DNA from: an uncultured Ruminococcus sp.
Lineage (GTDB): Bacteria; Bacillota; Clostridia; Oscillospirales; Ruminococcaceae
NCBI GenBank assembly: GCA_937910385.1
Contig: CALEPT010000122.1
Coordinates: forward strand, 1 to 64,000
Reading direction: 5' to 3'
Length of the DNA stretch: 64,000 nucleotides
In this document: positions 8,714 through 17,978 of the stretch, in pieces
How the letters are laid out: the number at the start of each line of letters is the position of its first letter
Position numbering within the stretch: position 1 is the stretch's first letter
Position numbers and translations under genes: made by a program
Notes under the pieces: generated by a model
The model's database searches: none
What the model was told of the DNA's origin: nothing
Seen by the model: only the letters and a program-made list of their open reading frames with translations

Positions 8714-10414
8714 TTACTTTGAGTTCATCTTTTCTTTGAGTATCCTGAACGAATCTGACAGGCAGTCGATTATATCTCTTGGGAGCATAGCCTCCATGCC
8801 GAGCTTTTCGGCAGCAGCGTCGCCTGCAAGTCCATGTATATAAACTCCAGCACAGGCGCTGTCGAACACTTCGCAGCCCTGTGCGACGGCTGAACCTATC
8901 ACGCCTGCGAGGACATCGCCGCTTCCTCCGCAGCTCATGCCGGCGTTGCCGGTGTGGTTGGCGGCAGTAGTCCGGCTGTCGGCAATTATCGTTCCCGCGC
9001 CCTTGAGAACGACTGTTATGTCGTACTGCTCGGCATATTTTTCGGCAGAGACGATGCGGTTATCGGCTACCATTGAGTTCTCGCAGTTGAGCAGACTTGC
9101 CATTTCCCCGACGTGAGGAGTGATTATCACATCTGTCTGCTTCTTTAATAAAATATCTATGTCCGCAGCTATACAATTTATTCCATCTGCGTCAATAATT
9201 ACGGGGCATTTTGCATTCTGCACCACGAATTTTGTCAGCGCTACCGTATCGGGAGTAACTCCCATGCCGCAGCCGATGACTACAGCGTCTGCGGTCTTCA
9301 TAGCTGTTTGCAGGAGCTGAAGATTCGGGTCGTAGAGCATGAATCCGTAATCATCGCATTCAAGCTCAAGGTAAGTAGCCTCCGGGACGAGTACAGAAAC
9401 GGTATCTATACACTTTTCAACGGAAGCTATGCGGACCTTGCCTGCGCCGCTCCTGAGAGCACCCAGAGCTGCAAAAGCTGCCGCACCGCGCATGGATGAG
9501 CTTCCGGCGATAACGAGTACATTGCCGAATATCCCCTTATGAGCGTCCTTTTCGCGCTTGGGCGGAAAGCTGGGGAACTGATTGCGCTCGATACGATAAT
9601 ACTTTCTTTCTCTTTCAATGACCTCGCAAGCTTTCGGGGGGATACCTATATCTGCGACGGTTATCCTGCCGCAGTATTTTTTGAGCGGATACTGGGTCAT
9701 TCCGGATTTGAGGAAGCCGAAGGTGATAGTCTCGTCAGCCTTGAAAACTCCCGGAGTTATAGTGCCCGAAGTGCAGTTGCCTCCGCTGGGGACGTCTACG
9801 GCTATCTTGTAAGCACTCGTACCTATCCCGAACATACCGATTATATCCTTATCGAGCGATCCGTGGAAGCCCGTACCGAAAACTCCGTCAACTATGACGT
9901 TGGCGCAGAGGATAGCTCCCTTCACAAGACCCATTCGGCGTTTTTCCTGAAGGAGTATAGTATCAAGCGGATTGAGGTTCTTTTTAGCCTGAGCTTCGAG
10001 GCTTTTAGCCTGGGGAAGGGTCATATAGTCGAGCTCTGCGGCCTCGATAGCCGCCTCGACGTTTCCGCTCCTGAAGCCGTCGATAAACTCTATCCTGTCC
10101 TTGGGCAGGCGCCCGAACATTTCCTTGGCAAGCTCAGACGAAGGCATTCCTCCGACATTTATGATCGTTATCCTGTAGCCTCTGTAAACGAGGATATTCG
10201 CAGCGGCAAAGCAGTCGCCGCCGTTGTTTCCGGTACCCGCGAGAAATACGATAGACCTTTCCTCGGGCGCGGAATTATCCTCCTTGCGGCAGTAATCGTC
10301 GATAAGACCGGCAAGAGCCTTTCCGGCATTTTCCATAAGCTGTTTTTTAGAGACTCCCAGCTTTTCAGACTTGTCTTCGATTTTTGACATTTGCTTTGGT
10401 GTGACTACCCTCAT
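8714..10414 (-). CDS. nnr: Bifunctional NAD(P)HX epimerase/dehydratase
   Basis: This is a metabolite-repair enzyme for hydrated NADH and NADPH. The N-terminal half (about 1-240) is a YjeF_N epimerase domain: TPKQMSKIE at the start, GTGNNGGDCFAAA for nucleotide binding and VDGVFGTGFHG. The C-terminal half (about 275-560) is the ribokinase-like ADP-dependent dehydratase: KGIFGNVLVIAGS, IIDADGINCI, ITPHVGEMA, LKGAGTIIAD and the catalytic stretch GNAGMSCGGSGDVLAG. At 566 residues it is longer than the usual 500, owing to an inserted segment near 105-160. Both halves appear intact. Confidence 0.95.
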   Translation of the reverse strand: MRVVTPKQMSKIEDKSEKLGVSKKQLMENAGKALAGLIDDYCRKEDNSAPEERSIVFLAGTGNNGGDCFAAANILVYRGYRITIINVGGMPSSELAKEMFGRLPKDRIEFIDGFRSGNVEAAIEAAELDYMTLPQAKSLEAQAKKNLNPLDTILLQEKRRMGLVKGAILCANVIVDGVFGTGFHGSLDKDIIGMFGIGTSAYKIAVDVPSGGNCTSGTITPGVFKADETITFGFLKSGMTQYPLKKYCGRITVADIGIPPKACEVIERERKYYRIERNQFPSFPPKREKDAHKGIFGNVLVIAGSSSMRGAAAFAALGALRSGAGKVRIASVEKCIDTVSVLVPEATYLELECDDYGFMLYDPNLQLLQTAMKTADAVVIGCGMGVTPDTVALTKFVVQNAKCPVIIDADGINCIAADIDILLKKQTDVIITPHVGEMASLLNCENSMVADNRIVSAEKYAEQYDITVVLKGAGTIIADSRTTAANHTGNAGMSCGGSGDVLAGVIGSAVAQGCEVFDSACAGVYIHGLAGDAAAEKLGMEAMLPRDIIDCLSDSFRILKEKMNSK

Positions 10415-10521
10415 TGTAAAAACCTCCTTATTAGAAATTAGATATTTAGAGATAAGAAATCAGATGCTCAGGGAGTGCAGGTTAGAGTGGTGGGGCGGCT
10501 TATAACCGACCGAAGAAAGAT

Positions 10522-11049
10522 TCAGTCCCTCGACTCATACTTTAACCTTGTAGGCAGAGCTCGTTTTATATTCTCCAGTATACGCTCGTCGGGAGCGAAT
10601 ATGAGCCTTGTAGTGCCGTATTCCTCATGCTCGAAATCGGCGTAATATTCGTGCGAGGCGATATTATCCGAGGCAATGACGACTGTCATGTCATCAGTTT
10701 CCTCCATGCCGTCGGTATACTTTCCGAATGCAGTGAATTTTTTAATGTCTGCCGTGATCATTCCGGAGCGCTTTCTTTTTGCGATTATCTTATCCACGTC
10801 GAGCTCGCCGTTTGTGAAGGTGTATTCATATTCAACATATGAGTTCTGAACGAGGAAATATGTTCCGTATCCTGCGGCGACGGCGAGCAGGAATCCCAGC
10901 AGAGCCATGAGCGGTCTTGTGAGCTGGAGCAGAGCAAGTCCGGTAAGAGAGAACGTGAAAAGTACTCCGACGGCGAGCGTCAGTATGCGTCTGGTTTTGT
11001 CGGCAGAGGTCTCACTGCGCTTTACGAGCTGTTCCGCAAAATTATCCAT
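10522..11049 (-). CDS. Hypothetical two-TM membrane protein
   Basis: The protein has 175 residues: a short cytoplasmic N-terminus, a tight pair of membrane segments at about 22-70, then about 100 soluble residues rich in beta strand (VEYEYTFTNGELDVDKI; TTRLIFAPDERI). The layout resembles small membrane-anchored PH-like proteins of Firmicutes (DUF6106-like), but that is a resemblance from memory. ATG at 11049 is preceded by GGAGAT. It lies divergent from the pheS leader. No function can be assigned. Confidence 0.75.
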   Translation of the reverse strand: MDNFAEQLVKRSETSADKTRRILTLAVGVLFTFSLTGLALLQLTRPLMALLGFLLAVAAGYGTYFLVQNSYVEYEYTFTNGELDVDKIIAKRKRSGMITADIKKFTAFGKYTDGMEETDDMTVVIASDNIASHEYYADFEHEEYGTTRLIFAPDERILENIKRALPTRLKYESRD

Positions 11050-11170
11050 ATTATCAGTATCTCCGTTCCATTAATAGTGCCTTTCGGCAATTTTTACACA
11101 AACTTTTCATCATATAAAGCTGTATATATAATATAATATCACAAAATTTAGCATAATTCAATAAAAGTAC

Positions 11171-11199
11171 TTGATTTTTTTTTATTTTAAGTTTATAAT
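11171..11199 (+). promoter_or_regulatory. pheS operon promoter
   Basis: TTGATT at 11171-11176, a 17-bp spacer and a perfect TATAAT at 11194-11199, immediately before the structured leader. Confidence 0.85.
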
Positions 11200-11204
11200 A
11201 TGTG

Positions 11205-11453
11205 TATAACCCAGAGACTGAGAGAGTAGGTTCGGGATATGTCCGCAGAGAGGAACGGTAAGGTGCGAGCGTTCCGGCAAAAGACGGGCTGAAGTTCACT
11301 CACGAGGGGCGGGGCGGAAGCGTGCCGGCGAGGTTCGGGCGTGGTAGGCTCTGACGTAGGTCTGCGTTAAAGACAAGAGAGTGTCGGCTCTCCTGACAAT
11401 GGGTGGTTATAAGCAAGGTTTTAATGTCTTGTCCTGTTGGACAGGGCTTTTTT
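11205..11453 (+). ncRNA. T-box-like leader, probably tRNA-Phe specific
   Basis: This 250-base structured leader runs from the promoter to a terminator (GTCCTGT/ACAGGGC, loop TGG, then six T) 58 bases before pheS. A candidate specifier UUC (Phe) lies at 11295-11297, followed by AC. The T-box core reads GGGTGGTTATAAGC at 11401-11414: it keeps TGGT for the tRNA 3' end but lacks the usual ACC that follows. GACAA (11394-11398) can pair with TTGTC (11429-11433), which would break the terminator. Gene context and specifier fit Phe; the unusual core is why the confidence is lower than for trp. Confidence 0.75.
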
Positions 11454-11511
11454 ATTTATGCAGGCACAATTAGGCGGTTTACGCCGCAAATATTATTTAT
11501 GAGGTGAAAAA

Positions 11512-12540
11512 ATGAAAGAACAGCTGAAAAAAATTCAGGCTCAGGCAGAGCAGGAGCTCTCATCATGCACTGATATCAAGGCGCTTGACGAGCTGAGGAT
11601 AAAATTCCTCGGCAAAAAGGGCGAGCTCACCGCTATCCTGAAGCAAATGGGCAAGCTTACCCCCGAGGAAAGACCCGTTATAGGTCAGCTTGCAAATCAG
11701 GTTAGGGCTGATATTGAGGAGGCTCTCGCCACGAGAATGAACTTCCTCAAGGCAAATGCACAGGAGGCAAAACTCAAAGAGGAGACTATCGACATAACTC
11801 TCCCCGGAAATTACGCTCCGTTCGGCAAGCTCCACCCGCTCACAAAGGTCGAGAACGAGATACGAGAGATATTCATGGGCATGGGCTTTGAGATAGCAGA
11901 CGGTCCCGAGATAGACGATGATTATCACGTTTTCGAGGCGCTCAATCTCCCCCCCGACCACCCTGCACGCGACACGCAGGATACCTTCTATATCGAAGGT
12001 ACGGACGAGACCGTTCTTCTGCGTACACAGACATCTTCGGTGCAGGTACACGTTATGGAGAACCAGAAGCCTCCGATACGCATAATCTCGCCGGGACGTG
12101 TTTTCCGCTCAGACGCAGTGGACGCGACGCATTCGCCCCTTTTCCACCAGATAGAGGGTCTCGTCGTTGACGAGGGCATAACGATGAGCGACCTCAAGGG
12201 AACACTTGAAATGCTCATGAAGAAGCTTTACGGAAACGAGTGCAAGCTTCGCTTCCGTCCCCACCACTTCCCGTTCACCGAGCCGAGCTGCGAGGTGGAT
12301 ATAAGCTGCTTCAACTGCGGCGGTGAGGGCTGCTCAATGTGCAAGGACGAGGGATATATCGAGCTCCTCGGAGCGGGTATGGTACACCCGAAGGTGCTCG
12401 AGAACTGCGGTATCGACCCCGAAAAATACTCGGGCTTCGCATTCGGTCTCGGACTTGAGCGTATGGTAATGGGACGCTACGACATCAACGACCTGCGTCT
12501 GCTCTACGAGAACGATGTACGCTTCTTGGATCAGTTCTGA
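11512..12540 (+). CDS. pheS: Phenylalanine--tRNA ligase alpha subunit
   Basis: PheS carries the catalytic core of the alpha2-beta2 enzyme that charges tRNA-Phe. It has 342 residues: an N-terminal coiled coil, then the class II motifs, with HPARDTQDTFY, LLRTQTSSVQV, PGRVFRSDAVDATHSP (motif 2 region), FRPHHFPFTEPS and GFAFGLGLERMVMGRY (motif 3). It also has a CFNCGGEGCSMC zinc-like segment, common in this family. The start follows GAGGTGAAAAA. The stop codon shares one base with the next start. Confidence 0.97.
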   Translation: MKEQLKKIQAQAEQELSSCTDIKALDELRIKFLGKKGELTAILKQMGKLTPEERPVIGQLANQVRADIEEALATRMNFLKANAQEAKLKEETIDITLPGNYAPFGKLHPLTKVENEIREIFMGMGFEIADGPEIDDDYHVFEALNLPPDHPARDTQDTFYIEGTDETVLLRTQTSSVQVHVMENQKPPIRIISPGRVFRSDAVDATHSPLFHQIEGLVVDEGITMSDLKGTLEMLMKKLYGNECKLRFRPHHFPFTEPSCEVDISCFNCGGEGCSMCKDEGYIELLGAGMVHPKVLENCGIDPEKYSGFAFGLGLERMVMGRYDINDLRLLYENDVRFLDQF

Positions 12541-13115
12541 TGAACAGTGAGCTGTACAGGAACATTATCCGCTGCAAGAATGATACAAGGCGCGAGATAG
12601 CGATACACGCGGCGGTCTGTTTGATCTTGGCAGTCTTGTGTGTATTTGGCTTTCTGGGAGTGAAAAGCACCGAGAGCCTTGGATCAGCGATAGGCTTTGC
12701 GCTCGCATTTGCAATCGGACTTGGAGTTTACGCCTTTTTCAGCATAAGAAAAATGAAAGGTAATATCGCCCTGAACCGCAAGCGAGAGGAGCGGCTGAAC
12801 GCTCTCAGCGAGGCTCAGCTTGCCGCTCTCGATACCGAAATAGAAGGCTCGCAGATACAGTATAAGACCTTTTATCTGCTTGAGGAATACTTCTATGCTC
12901 CAAAATACAAACTCCTTATCCGCTATGACGAGATACGCGAGTTCAAGAACGTCATACACAGTACAAACGGTATCAAGGACAGTATATTCATTGTTATCAC
13001 CGATACGGACGGATATCTGTTTGAAATAAGCGTTAAGCAGTGGAAGGAATACTATAAATATTGCAATTCGACAGCCGCGGCTGTACATGATAAGCAGCAG
13101 CAAAATATTAATTGA
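12540..13115 (+). CDS. Hypothetical membrane protein inside pheST
   Basis: The gene lies between pheS and pheT, overlapping the pheS stop by one base (TGATG) and ending 13 bases before pheT, so it is surely co-transcribed. The 191 residues have two membrane segments (about 22-40 and 48-67), a charged coil (KREERLNALSEAQLAAL) and a soluble beta-rich end. This is broadly the layout of the protein at 10522-11049 just upstream. I do not recognise a family. Most genomes have pheS and pheT adjacent, so the insertion is unusual. Confidence 0.85.
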   Translation: MNSELYRNIIRCKNDTRREIAIHAAVCLILAVLCVFGFLGVKSTESLGSAIGFALAFAIGLGVYAFFSIRKMKGNIALNRKREERLNALSEAQLAALDTEIEGSQIQYKTFYLLEEYFYAPKYKLLIRYDEIREFKNVIHSTNGIKDSIFIVITDTDGYLFEISVKQWKEYYKYCNSTAAAVHDKQQQNIN

Positions 13116-13128
13116 AAGGAATAATGAT

Positions 13129-15585
13129 ATGAATTTATCAATGAAATGGCTCGCCGACTACGTTAAAGCCGATGTGCCGATAAAGGAATACTGTCATGCG
13201 CTCACGATGAGCGGCTCAAAGGTGGAGTGCTATGAGACCGAGGGCAAGGAGATATCCAACGTCGTTGTCGGAAAGATACTCTCCGTTGTGCCGCACGAAA
13301 ACTCCGATCACCTCGTCGTTTGTCAGGTCGAGGTCGGAAAGGACGCTCCTATTCAGATAGTAACGGGAGCTTCAAATGTAAATGCAGGGGACATCGTTCC
13401 CGTAGCTCTTGACGGTTCGACCCTTCCCGGTGGCATAAAGATCAAGAAAGGCAAGCTGCGCGGAGTAGAGTCCAACGGAATGCTCTGCTCGCTCGGTGAG
13501 CTTGGTCTGGATAAGAGGGACTTTCCCTACGCTATAGAGGACGGCATTTTCATCATGCAGGAGGAATGCGAGACAGGTCAGGACATTCAGTCCGCTATCG
13601 GTCTCAACGATACGTCTGTTGAGTTCGAGATAACCTCCAATCGCCCCGACTGCCTCAGTGTTACGGGACTTGCCCGCGAGACCGCTGCAACATTTGATCT
13701 GCCTCTGAATATCCCCGCACCTGAATTCAAGGGCGTTGACGGAGACATAAACGAGCTCCTCAAGGTGGATATACACAATGCAGAGAAGTGTAAGCGCTAC
13801 TGTGCAGGTATCGTTAAAAACGTAAAGATAGAGCCCTCGCCGCGCTGGATGAGAGAGCGTCTGCGTGCAAGCGGCGTTCGCCCTATCAATAATTTTGTTG
13901 ACATCACAAACTATGTGATGCTCGAATACGGTCAGCCCATGCACGCATTTGACCTGCGCTACGTGGAGGGAGCTCACATAAATGTGCGCAATGCGAAAAA
14001 CGGCGAAAAGATAATGACCCTCGACGGCGTTGAGCGCGAGCTCACCGAGGATATGCTCGTTATCGCAGACGAGAAAAAGCCTGTTGCTGTTGCAGGCGTT
14101 ATGGGCGGAGAATACAGCGGTATCATGGACGATACAACGACTGTCGTTTTCGAGTCGGCATACTTTGAGCCAACTCAGGTAAGGCGCACATCAAAGGCAC
14201 TCAAGCTAAAATCCGACGCCTCTGCGCGCTACGAAAAGGGCGTTGATCCGCTTATCTCAATGATCTGCCTGAAGAGAGCGTTCCAGCTCGTTGAAGAGCT
14301 CGGCGCGGGCGAAGTGCTCAATACTGTCATCGACTGCGACCATTCGGACTACAAGCCCTCCAAAGTAGAGTTCAGCGCAGACTGGATAAATAATTTCCTC
14401 GGCACGGATATCTCCGAGGCGAATATGAAGGAATATCTCGGCAGACTCGGCTTCACTTTTGAAGGAGATAATGTGGTGGCTCCGTCATTCCGTATCGACA
14501 TCGAGTGCAAGGCGGATATTGCAGAGGAGGTAGCTCGTATCTACGGCTACAATAACATTCCCTCGACTGATTTCCGCGGAGTTGCAAGAGCAGAATTTAC
14601 CGAGGAGCAGAAATTTATCCGCACCCTGAGAAATGCGGCTGTTGCACTCGGAGGCTATGAGATAGCGACATATTCATTCGTTTCGCCCAAGTATTTTGAC
14701 AAGATAAAGCTTCCCGAGGACAGCAAGCTGCGCAATGCAGTGAAGATAGTGAATCCTCTCGGCGAGGATACAAGCGTAATGCGCACTTCGATCATTCCGT
14801 CAGTGCTCGATGTACTCTCGTTCAACTATAATAACCGTAACGAGAAAGCCTGCCTGTTCGAGATAAGCAAGGAGTACCTGCCTGCAGCGGAGGAAAAGCC
14901 GTTCATCAACGGAAATATCCTTGCGAACAGCGGCAATGAAAAGCACCGCTATGAGTACTCGCTCCCCGACGAGCCTCAGAGGCTTACCGTGGGAATGTAC
15001 GGCGGCGAGGCTGACTTCTATACCTTAAAGGGAATGATAGAGCAGCTTCTCGGCGAGCTGAAAATAAGCGGCTATGAGTATATCCGTGCAAACGACAGCG
15101 GCGCTTTTGACGAAAAATATGCATTCCACCCCGGCAGAAGTGCTGTCATCGTGCGTGACGGCAAGGCTCTCGGGATCATGGGCGAGATACACCCCGAGGT
15201 TCAGGAAACGTACGGAATAGGCGTCAAGACCTACGTTGCAAAACTGAATATCCCCGAGCTCATGGAGGCTGCTGCGGACAAGATCACCTATCAGCCGCTG
15301 CCTAAGTTCCCGGCGACTACACGCGACCTGAGTATCATCTGCGACGACGAGACTCCTGTTGCCGAGCTTGAAAAGGCTATCAAGGGAGCAGTCGGAAAGA
15401 TACTCGAAAAGGTGACCCTCTTTGATGTGTACAAGGGCAAGCAGATAGAGAGCGGCAAAAAGAGCGTTTCGTACTCAATTTCGATGCGCTCGCACGACGG
15501 CACTCTCACCGACGAGCAGGCTGACGGTGCAATGAAAAAAGCGCTCAAGGCGCTTGCTGCTATCGGAGCAGAGCTCAGAAGCTGA
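13129..15585 (+). CDS. pheT: Phenylalanine--tRNA ligase beta subunit
   Basis: PheT supplies tRNA recognition and editing. From ATG at 13129 it has 818 residues; GAAAGGA lies upstream and the protein starts MNLSMKWLADYV, as in the family. Domains in order: an EMAP-type tRNA-binding fold (about 40-150, with IVTGASNVNAGD), the B3/B4 editing region (about 210-400, PINNFVDITNYVMLEYGQP), B5, a catalytic-like core and a C-terminal FDX-ACB anticodon-binding domain (last 95 residues, PATTRDLSII). A further 14 in-frame codons upstream overlap the previous gene and are not supported. Confidence 0.97.
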   Translation: MNLSMKWLADYVKADVPIKEYCHALTMSGSKVECYETEGKEISNVVVGKILSVVPHENSDHLVVCQVEVGKDAPIQIVTGASNVNAGDIVPVALDGSTLPGGIKIKKGKLRGVESNGMLCSLGELGLDKRDFPYAIEDGIFIMQEECETGQDIQSAIGLNDTSVEFEITSNRPDCLSVTGLARETAATFDLPLNIPAPEFKGVDGDINELLKVDIHNAEKCKRYCAGIVKNVKIEPSPRWMRERLRASGVRPINNFVDITNYVMLEYGQPMHAFDLRYVEGAHINVRNAKNGEKIMTLDGVERELTEDMLVIADEKKPVAVAGVMGGEYSGIMDDTTTVVFESAYFEPTQVRRTSKALKLKSDASARYEKGVDPLISMICLKRAFQLVEELGAGEVLNTVIDCDHSDYKPSKVEFSADWINNFLGTDISEANMKEYLGRLGFTFEGDNVVAPSFRIDIECKADIAEEVARIYGYNNIPSTDFRGVARAEFTEEQKFIRTLRNAAVALGGYEIATYSFVSPKYFDKIKLPEDSKLRNAVKIVNPLGEDTSVMRTSIIPSVLDVLSFNYNNRNEKACLFEISKEYLPAAEEKPFINGNILANSGNEKHRYEYSLPDEPQRLTVGMYGGEADFYTLKGMIEQLLGELKISGYEYIRANDSGAFDEKYAFHPGRSAVIVRDGKALGIMGEIHPEVQETYGIGVKTYVAKLNIPELMEAAADKITYQPLPKFPATTRDLSIICDDETPVAELEKAIKGAVGKILEKVTLFDVYKGKQIESGKKSVSYSISMRSHDGTLTDEQADGAMKKALKALAAIGAELRS

Positions 15586-15685
15586 TGATAATAAAAGGGC
15601 GGACATAACTATAATGCCTATATACGAGCTTTAAGTGTATTATTGACGAGGATCCTTTTTCCGCATAAATATCGTAGATATCAAC

Positions 15686-15717
15686 AAGTCCTCAAAGTGT
15701 AAAGCTTTGAGGACTTT
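15686..15717 (+). terminator. pheST operon terminator
   Basis: A perfect 12-bp stem (AAGTCCTCAAAG/CTTTGAGGACTT) with a 7-base loop and a short T run, 100 bases after pheT. The 145 bases from here to the htpG promoter show no gene. Confidence 0.8.
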
Positions 15718-15862
15718 CTGCTATTATTATGGAAATTCTTTATTCATTTGAATAGGGAGTCACCGAGCTTATAGCACAAAAGATTTTTAGCAAGGAATTT
15801 TGAAGCATTTCCGACTTGCAGCTGAGCAATTATGAATAAACTGTAAACAATTCTCTTTCTGC

Positions 15863-15891
15863 TTGACTTTGCTATTTCAAAGTTATATACT
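15863..15891 (+). promoter_or_regulatory. htpG promoter
   Basis: TTGACT at 15863-15868, a 17-bp spacer and TATACT at 15886-15891. The CIRCE operator starts 4 bases after the -10, so it covers the transcription start. Confidence 0.85.
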
Positions 15892-15895
15892 AAAT

Positions 15896-15922
15896 TTAGC
15901 ACTCTAAGACACAGAGTGCTAA
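15896..15922 (+). promoter_or_regulatory. CIRCE operator (HrcA site)
   Basis: A perfect TTAGCACTC-N9-GAGTGCTAA inverted repeat. This is the binding site of the heat-shock repressor HrcA, usually found before groESL and dnaK. Here it stands between the promoter and htpG, 23 bases before the start codon. Confidence 0.97.
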
Positions 15923-15945
15923 ACATTGCCCACGGAGATGATTTT

Positions 15946-17850
15946 ATGGAAACAAAACAGTTCAAGGCGGAGTCCAAACGACTCCTCGAAATGATGATCC
16001 ACTCTATTTATACACATAAGGAGATCTTCCTGCGAGAGCTCATATCAAATGCCAGCGACGCTATCGACAAGCTCTACTTCAAGTCCCTGACCGATGATAA
16101 GGTAGGGCTCGGCAAGGATGATTTTGCTATATGGATAACCGCCAATAAGGACGCAAGAACGCTGAAGATCGCAGATAACGGTATCGGCATGACCGAGGAA
16201 GAGCTCGAAAACAACCTCGGTACTATCGCCAACAGCGGTTCGCTTAAATTCAAGACTGAGAACAAGCTCGATGATGACAGCCAGATCATCGGACAGTTCG
16301 GCGTTGGCTTCTACTCGGCATTCATGGTCGCAAAAAAGGTCACCGTTATCTCGAAGGCTTACGGCAGCGACAAGGCTTACCGCTGGGAGTCAGAGGGAGT
16401 TGACGGCTACACGATAACTGAGGACGAGAAAAAGTCCGCCGGTACAGAAATAATCCTCGAGCTCATCGACGATACCGACGATGAGAGCTATTCCGAGTTC
16501 CTCGACCAGTACAGATTAAAGTCGCTCGTTAAAAAGTACTCCGACTATATCCGCTTCCCCATAAAAATGGAAGTCACCCACAGCCGCCCCAAGGAGCAGA
16601 CCGAGGATGAAAAGGAGCAGAACAAGGCGCCCGAATATGAGGAGTATATCGAGATCGAGACTCTCAACAGCATGGTCCCGCTGTGGAAAAAGAACAAGTC
16701 CGAGCTCAAGGACGAGGACTACAAGCACTTCTACACCGAGAAGTTCTACGATTACAACGAGCCGTTAAGGTACGCTCATGTCAAGAATGAGGGCAACGCC
16801 AACTATGACGCTCTTCTTTATATTCCGTCAAAGGCTCCGTTCGACTACTACTCAAAGGAGTATGAAAAGGGCTTGCAGCTCTACTCAAACGGCGTGCTTA
16901 TCATGGAGAAATGCGCCGACCTGCTGCCTGATTATTTCAGCTTTGTAAAGGGTCTTGTAGACTCGGAGGATCTCTCGCTCAACATCTCGCGTGAAATGCT
17001 CCAGCACGACCGTCAGCTCAAGGTCATCGCAAAGAGCATCGAGAAAACTATCAGCAGCGAGCTGAAAAAAATGCTCAAAAACGAGCGCGAAAAGTATGAG
17101 GAGTTCTGGCAGGCATTCGGTTTGCAGCTCAAATACGGCATTTACAGCGATTACGGAATGAATAAGGACAAGCTGCAGGATCTTCTGCTGTTCACCTCGT
17201 CAAAGGAGAAAAAGCTCGTGACGCTCGATGAGTACGTAACCGGAATGCGCGAGGAGCAAAAGTACATTTACTACGCTTCGGGCGAGAGCATTGCGCGTAT
17301 CGAGCAGCTCCCGCAGACCGAGCTCGTGATCGAAAACGGCTTCGAGATACTCTACCTAACCGACAGCGTTGATGAATTCGCAGTAAAGACTCTTCACACA
17401 TATAAGGACAAGGAGTTCCGCTCAGTCTCCGCCGACGATCTCGGTATCGACAATACCGAAAAACAGGAGGAGATAAAGGCTAAGGAGGAGGAAAGCTCCG
17501 AGCTCCTGAGCGAGCTTGCAAAGGCTCTTGACGGCAAGGTGGCAAAGGTAATCCTTTCGCAGAGGCTTAAGTCCCACCCCGTATGCCTCACGAGCGAGGG
17601 AGAGATATCACTCGAAATGGAAAAGGTGCTCAATTCTATGCCCACCGATCAGAAAGTCCACGCGCAGAGGGTACTGGAAATAAATCCCGGGCACGAGATC
17701 TTCGGCAAGCTAAAGGCTATAAACGAAGCGGGCGATAAGGATAAGCTCACCAAGTATGCCCAGCTTCTCTACACTCAGGCGCTGCTCATTGAAGGCATGA
17801 GTATCGAAAATCCCGTTGAGTTCTCAAACCTTATCTGCGAACTTATGTAA
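15946..17850 (+). CDS. htpG: Molecular chaperone HtpG (Hsp90)
   Basis: HtpG is the bacterial Hsp90, a dimeric ATP-dependent chaperone. The 634 residues are full length. The GHKL ATPase motifs are present: [39 protein letters not shown] and GTEIILEL. The middle-domain arginine loop is seen in [16 protein letters not shown]. The ATG at 15946 follows CGGAGATG; a GTG at 15916 lies inside the CIRCE palindrome and cannot be the start. Control by HrcA is indicated directly by the operator. Confidence 0.97.
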   Translation: METKQFKAESKRLLEMMIHSIYTHKEIFLRELISNASDAIDKLYFKSLTDDKVGLGKDDFAIWITANKDARTLKIADNGIGMTEEELENNLGTIANSGSLKFKTENKLDDDSQIIGQFGVGFYSAFMVAKKVTVISKAYGSDKAYRWESEGVDGYTITEDEKKSAGTEIILELIDDTDDESYSEFLDQYRLKSLVKKYSDYIRFPIKMEVTHSRPKEQTEDEKEQNKAPEYEEYIEIETLNSMVPLWKKNKSELKDEDYKHFYTEKFYDYNEPLRYAHVKNEGNANYDALLYIPSKAPFDYYSKEYEKGLQLYSNGVLIMEKCADLLPDYFSFVKGLVDSEDLSLNISREMLQHDRQLKVIAKSIEKTISSELKKMLKNEREKYEEFWQAFGLQLKYGIYSDYGMNKDKLQDLLLFTSSKEKKLVTLDEYVTGMREEQKYIYYASGESIARIEQLPQTELVIENGFEILYLTDSVDEFAVKTLHTYKDKEFRSVSADDLGIDNTEKQEEIKAKEEESSELLSELAKALDGKVAKVILSQRLKSHPVCLTSEGEISLEMEKVLNSMPTDQKVHAQRVLEINPGHEIFGKLKAINEAGDKDKLTKYAQLLYTQALLIEGMSIENPVEFSNLICELM

Positions 17851-17860
17851 TACATTTTTC

Positions 17861-17891
17861 AAAGACTGCCGCTGTATGCCGGCAGTCTTTT
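17861..17891 (+). terminator. htpG terminator
   Basis: A 10-11 bp stem AAAGACTGCC(G)/(C)GGCAGTCTTT with an 8-base loop and T-rich tail, 10 bases after the stop. Confidence 0.88.
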
Positions 17892-17899
17892 CTTCCCAC

Positions 17900-17928
17900 T
17901 TGACATTCTCTATAAAATAGTATATAAT
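17900..17928 (+). promoter_or_regulatory. Promoter of SGNH-dockerin gene
   Basis: TTGACA at 17900-17905, a 17-bp spacer and TATAAT at 17923-17928. Confidence 0.85.
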
Positions 17929-17978
17929 CAGCGTATAAAATAAACACCTTAAACGAAAAGCAAGGCAGGAGGAAAAAT

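Noticed and set aside
9539..10387. 282-codon plus-strand frame opposite nnr
   Set aside because: The minus strand encodes a complete, motif-rich NAD(P)HX repair enzyme; the antisense frame shows no motif or start site.
15916..15945. GTG start for htpG at 15916
   Set aside because: The GTG is part of the CIRCE palindrome; ATG 15946 has a proper ribosome-binding site and family-like N-terminus.
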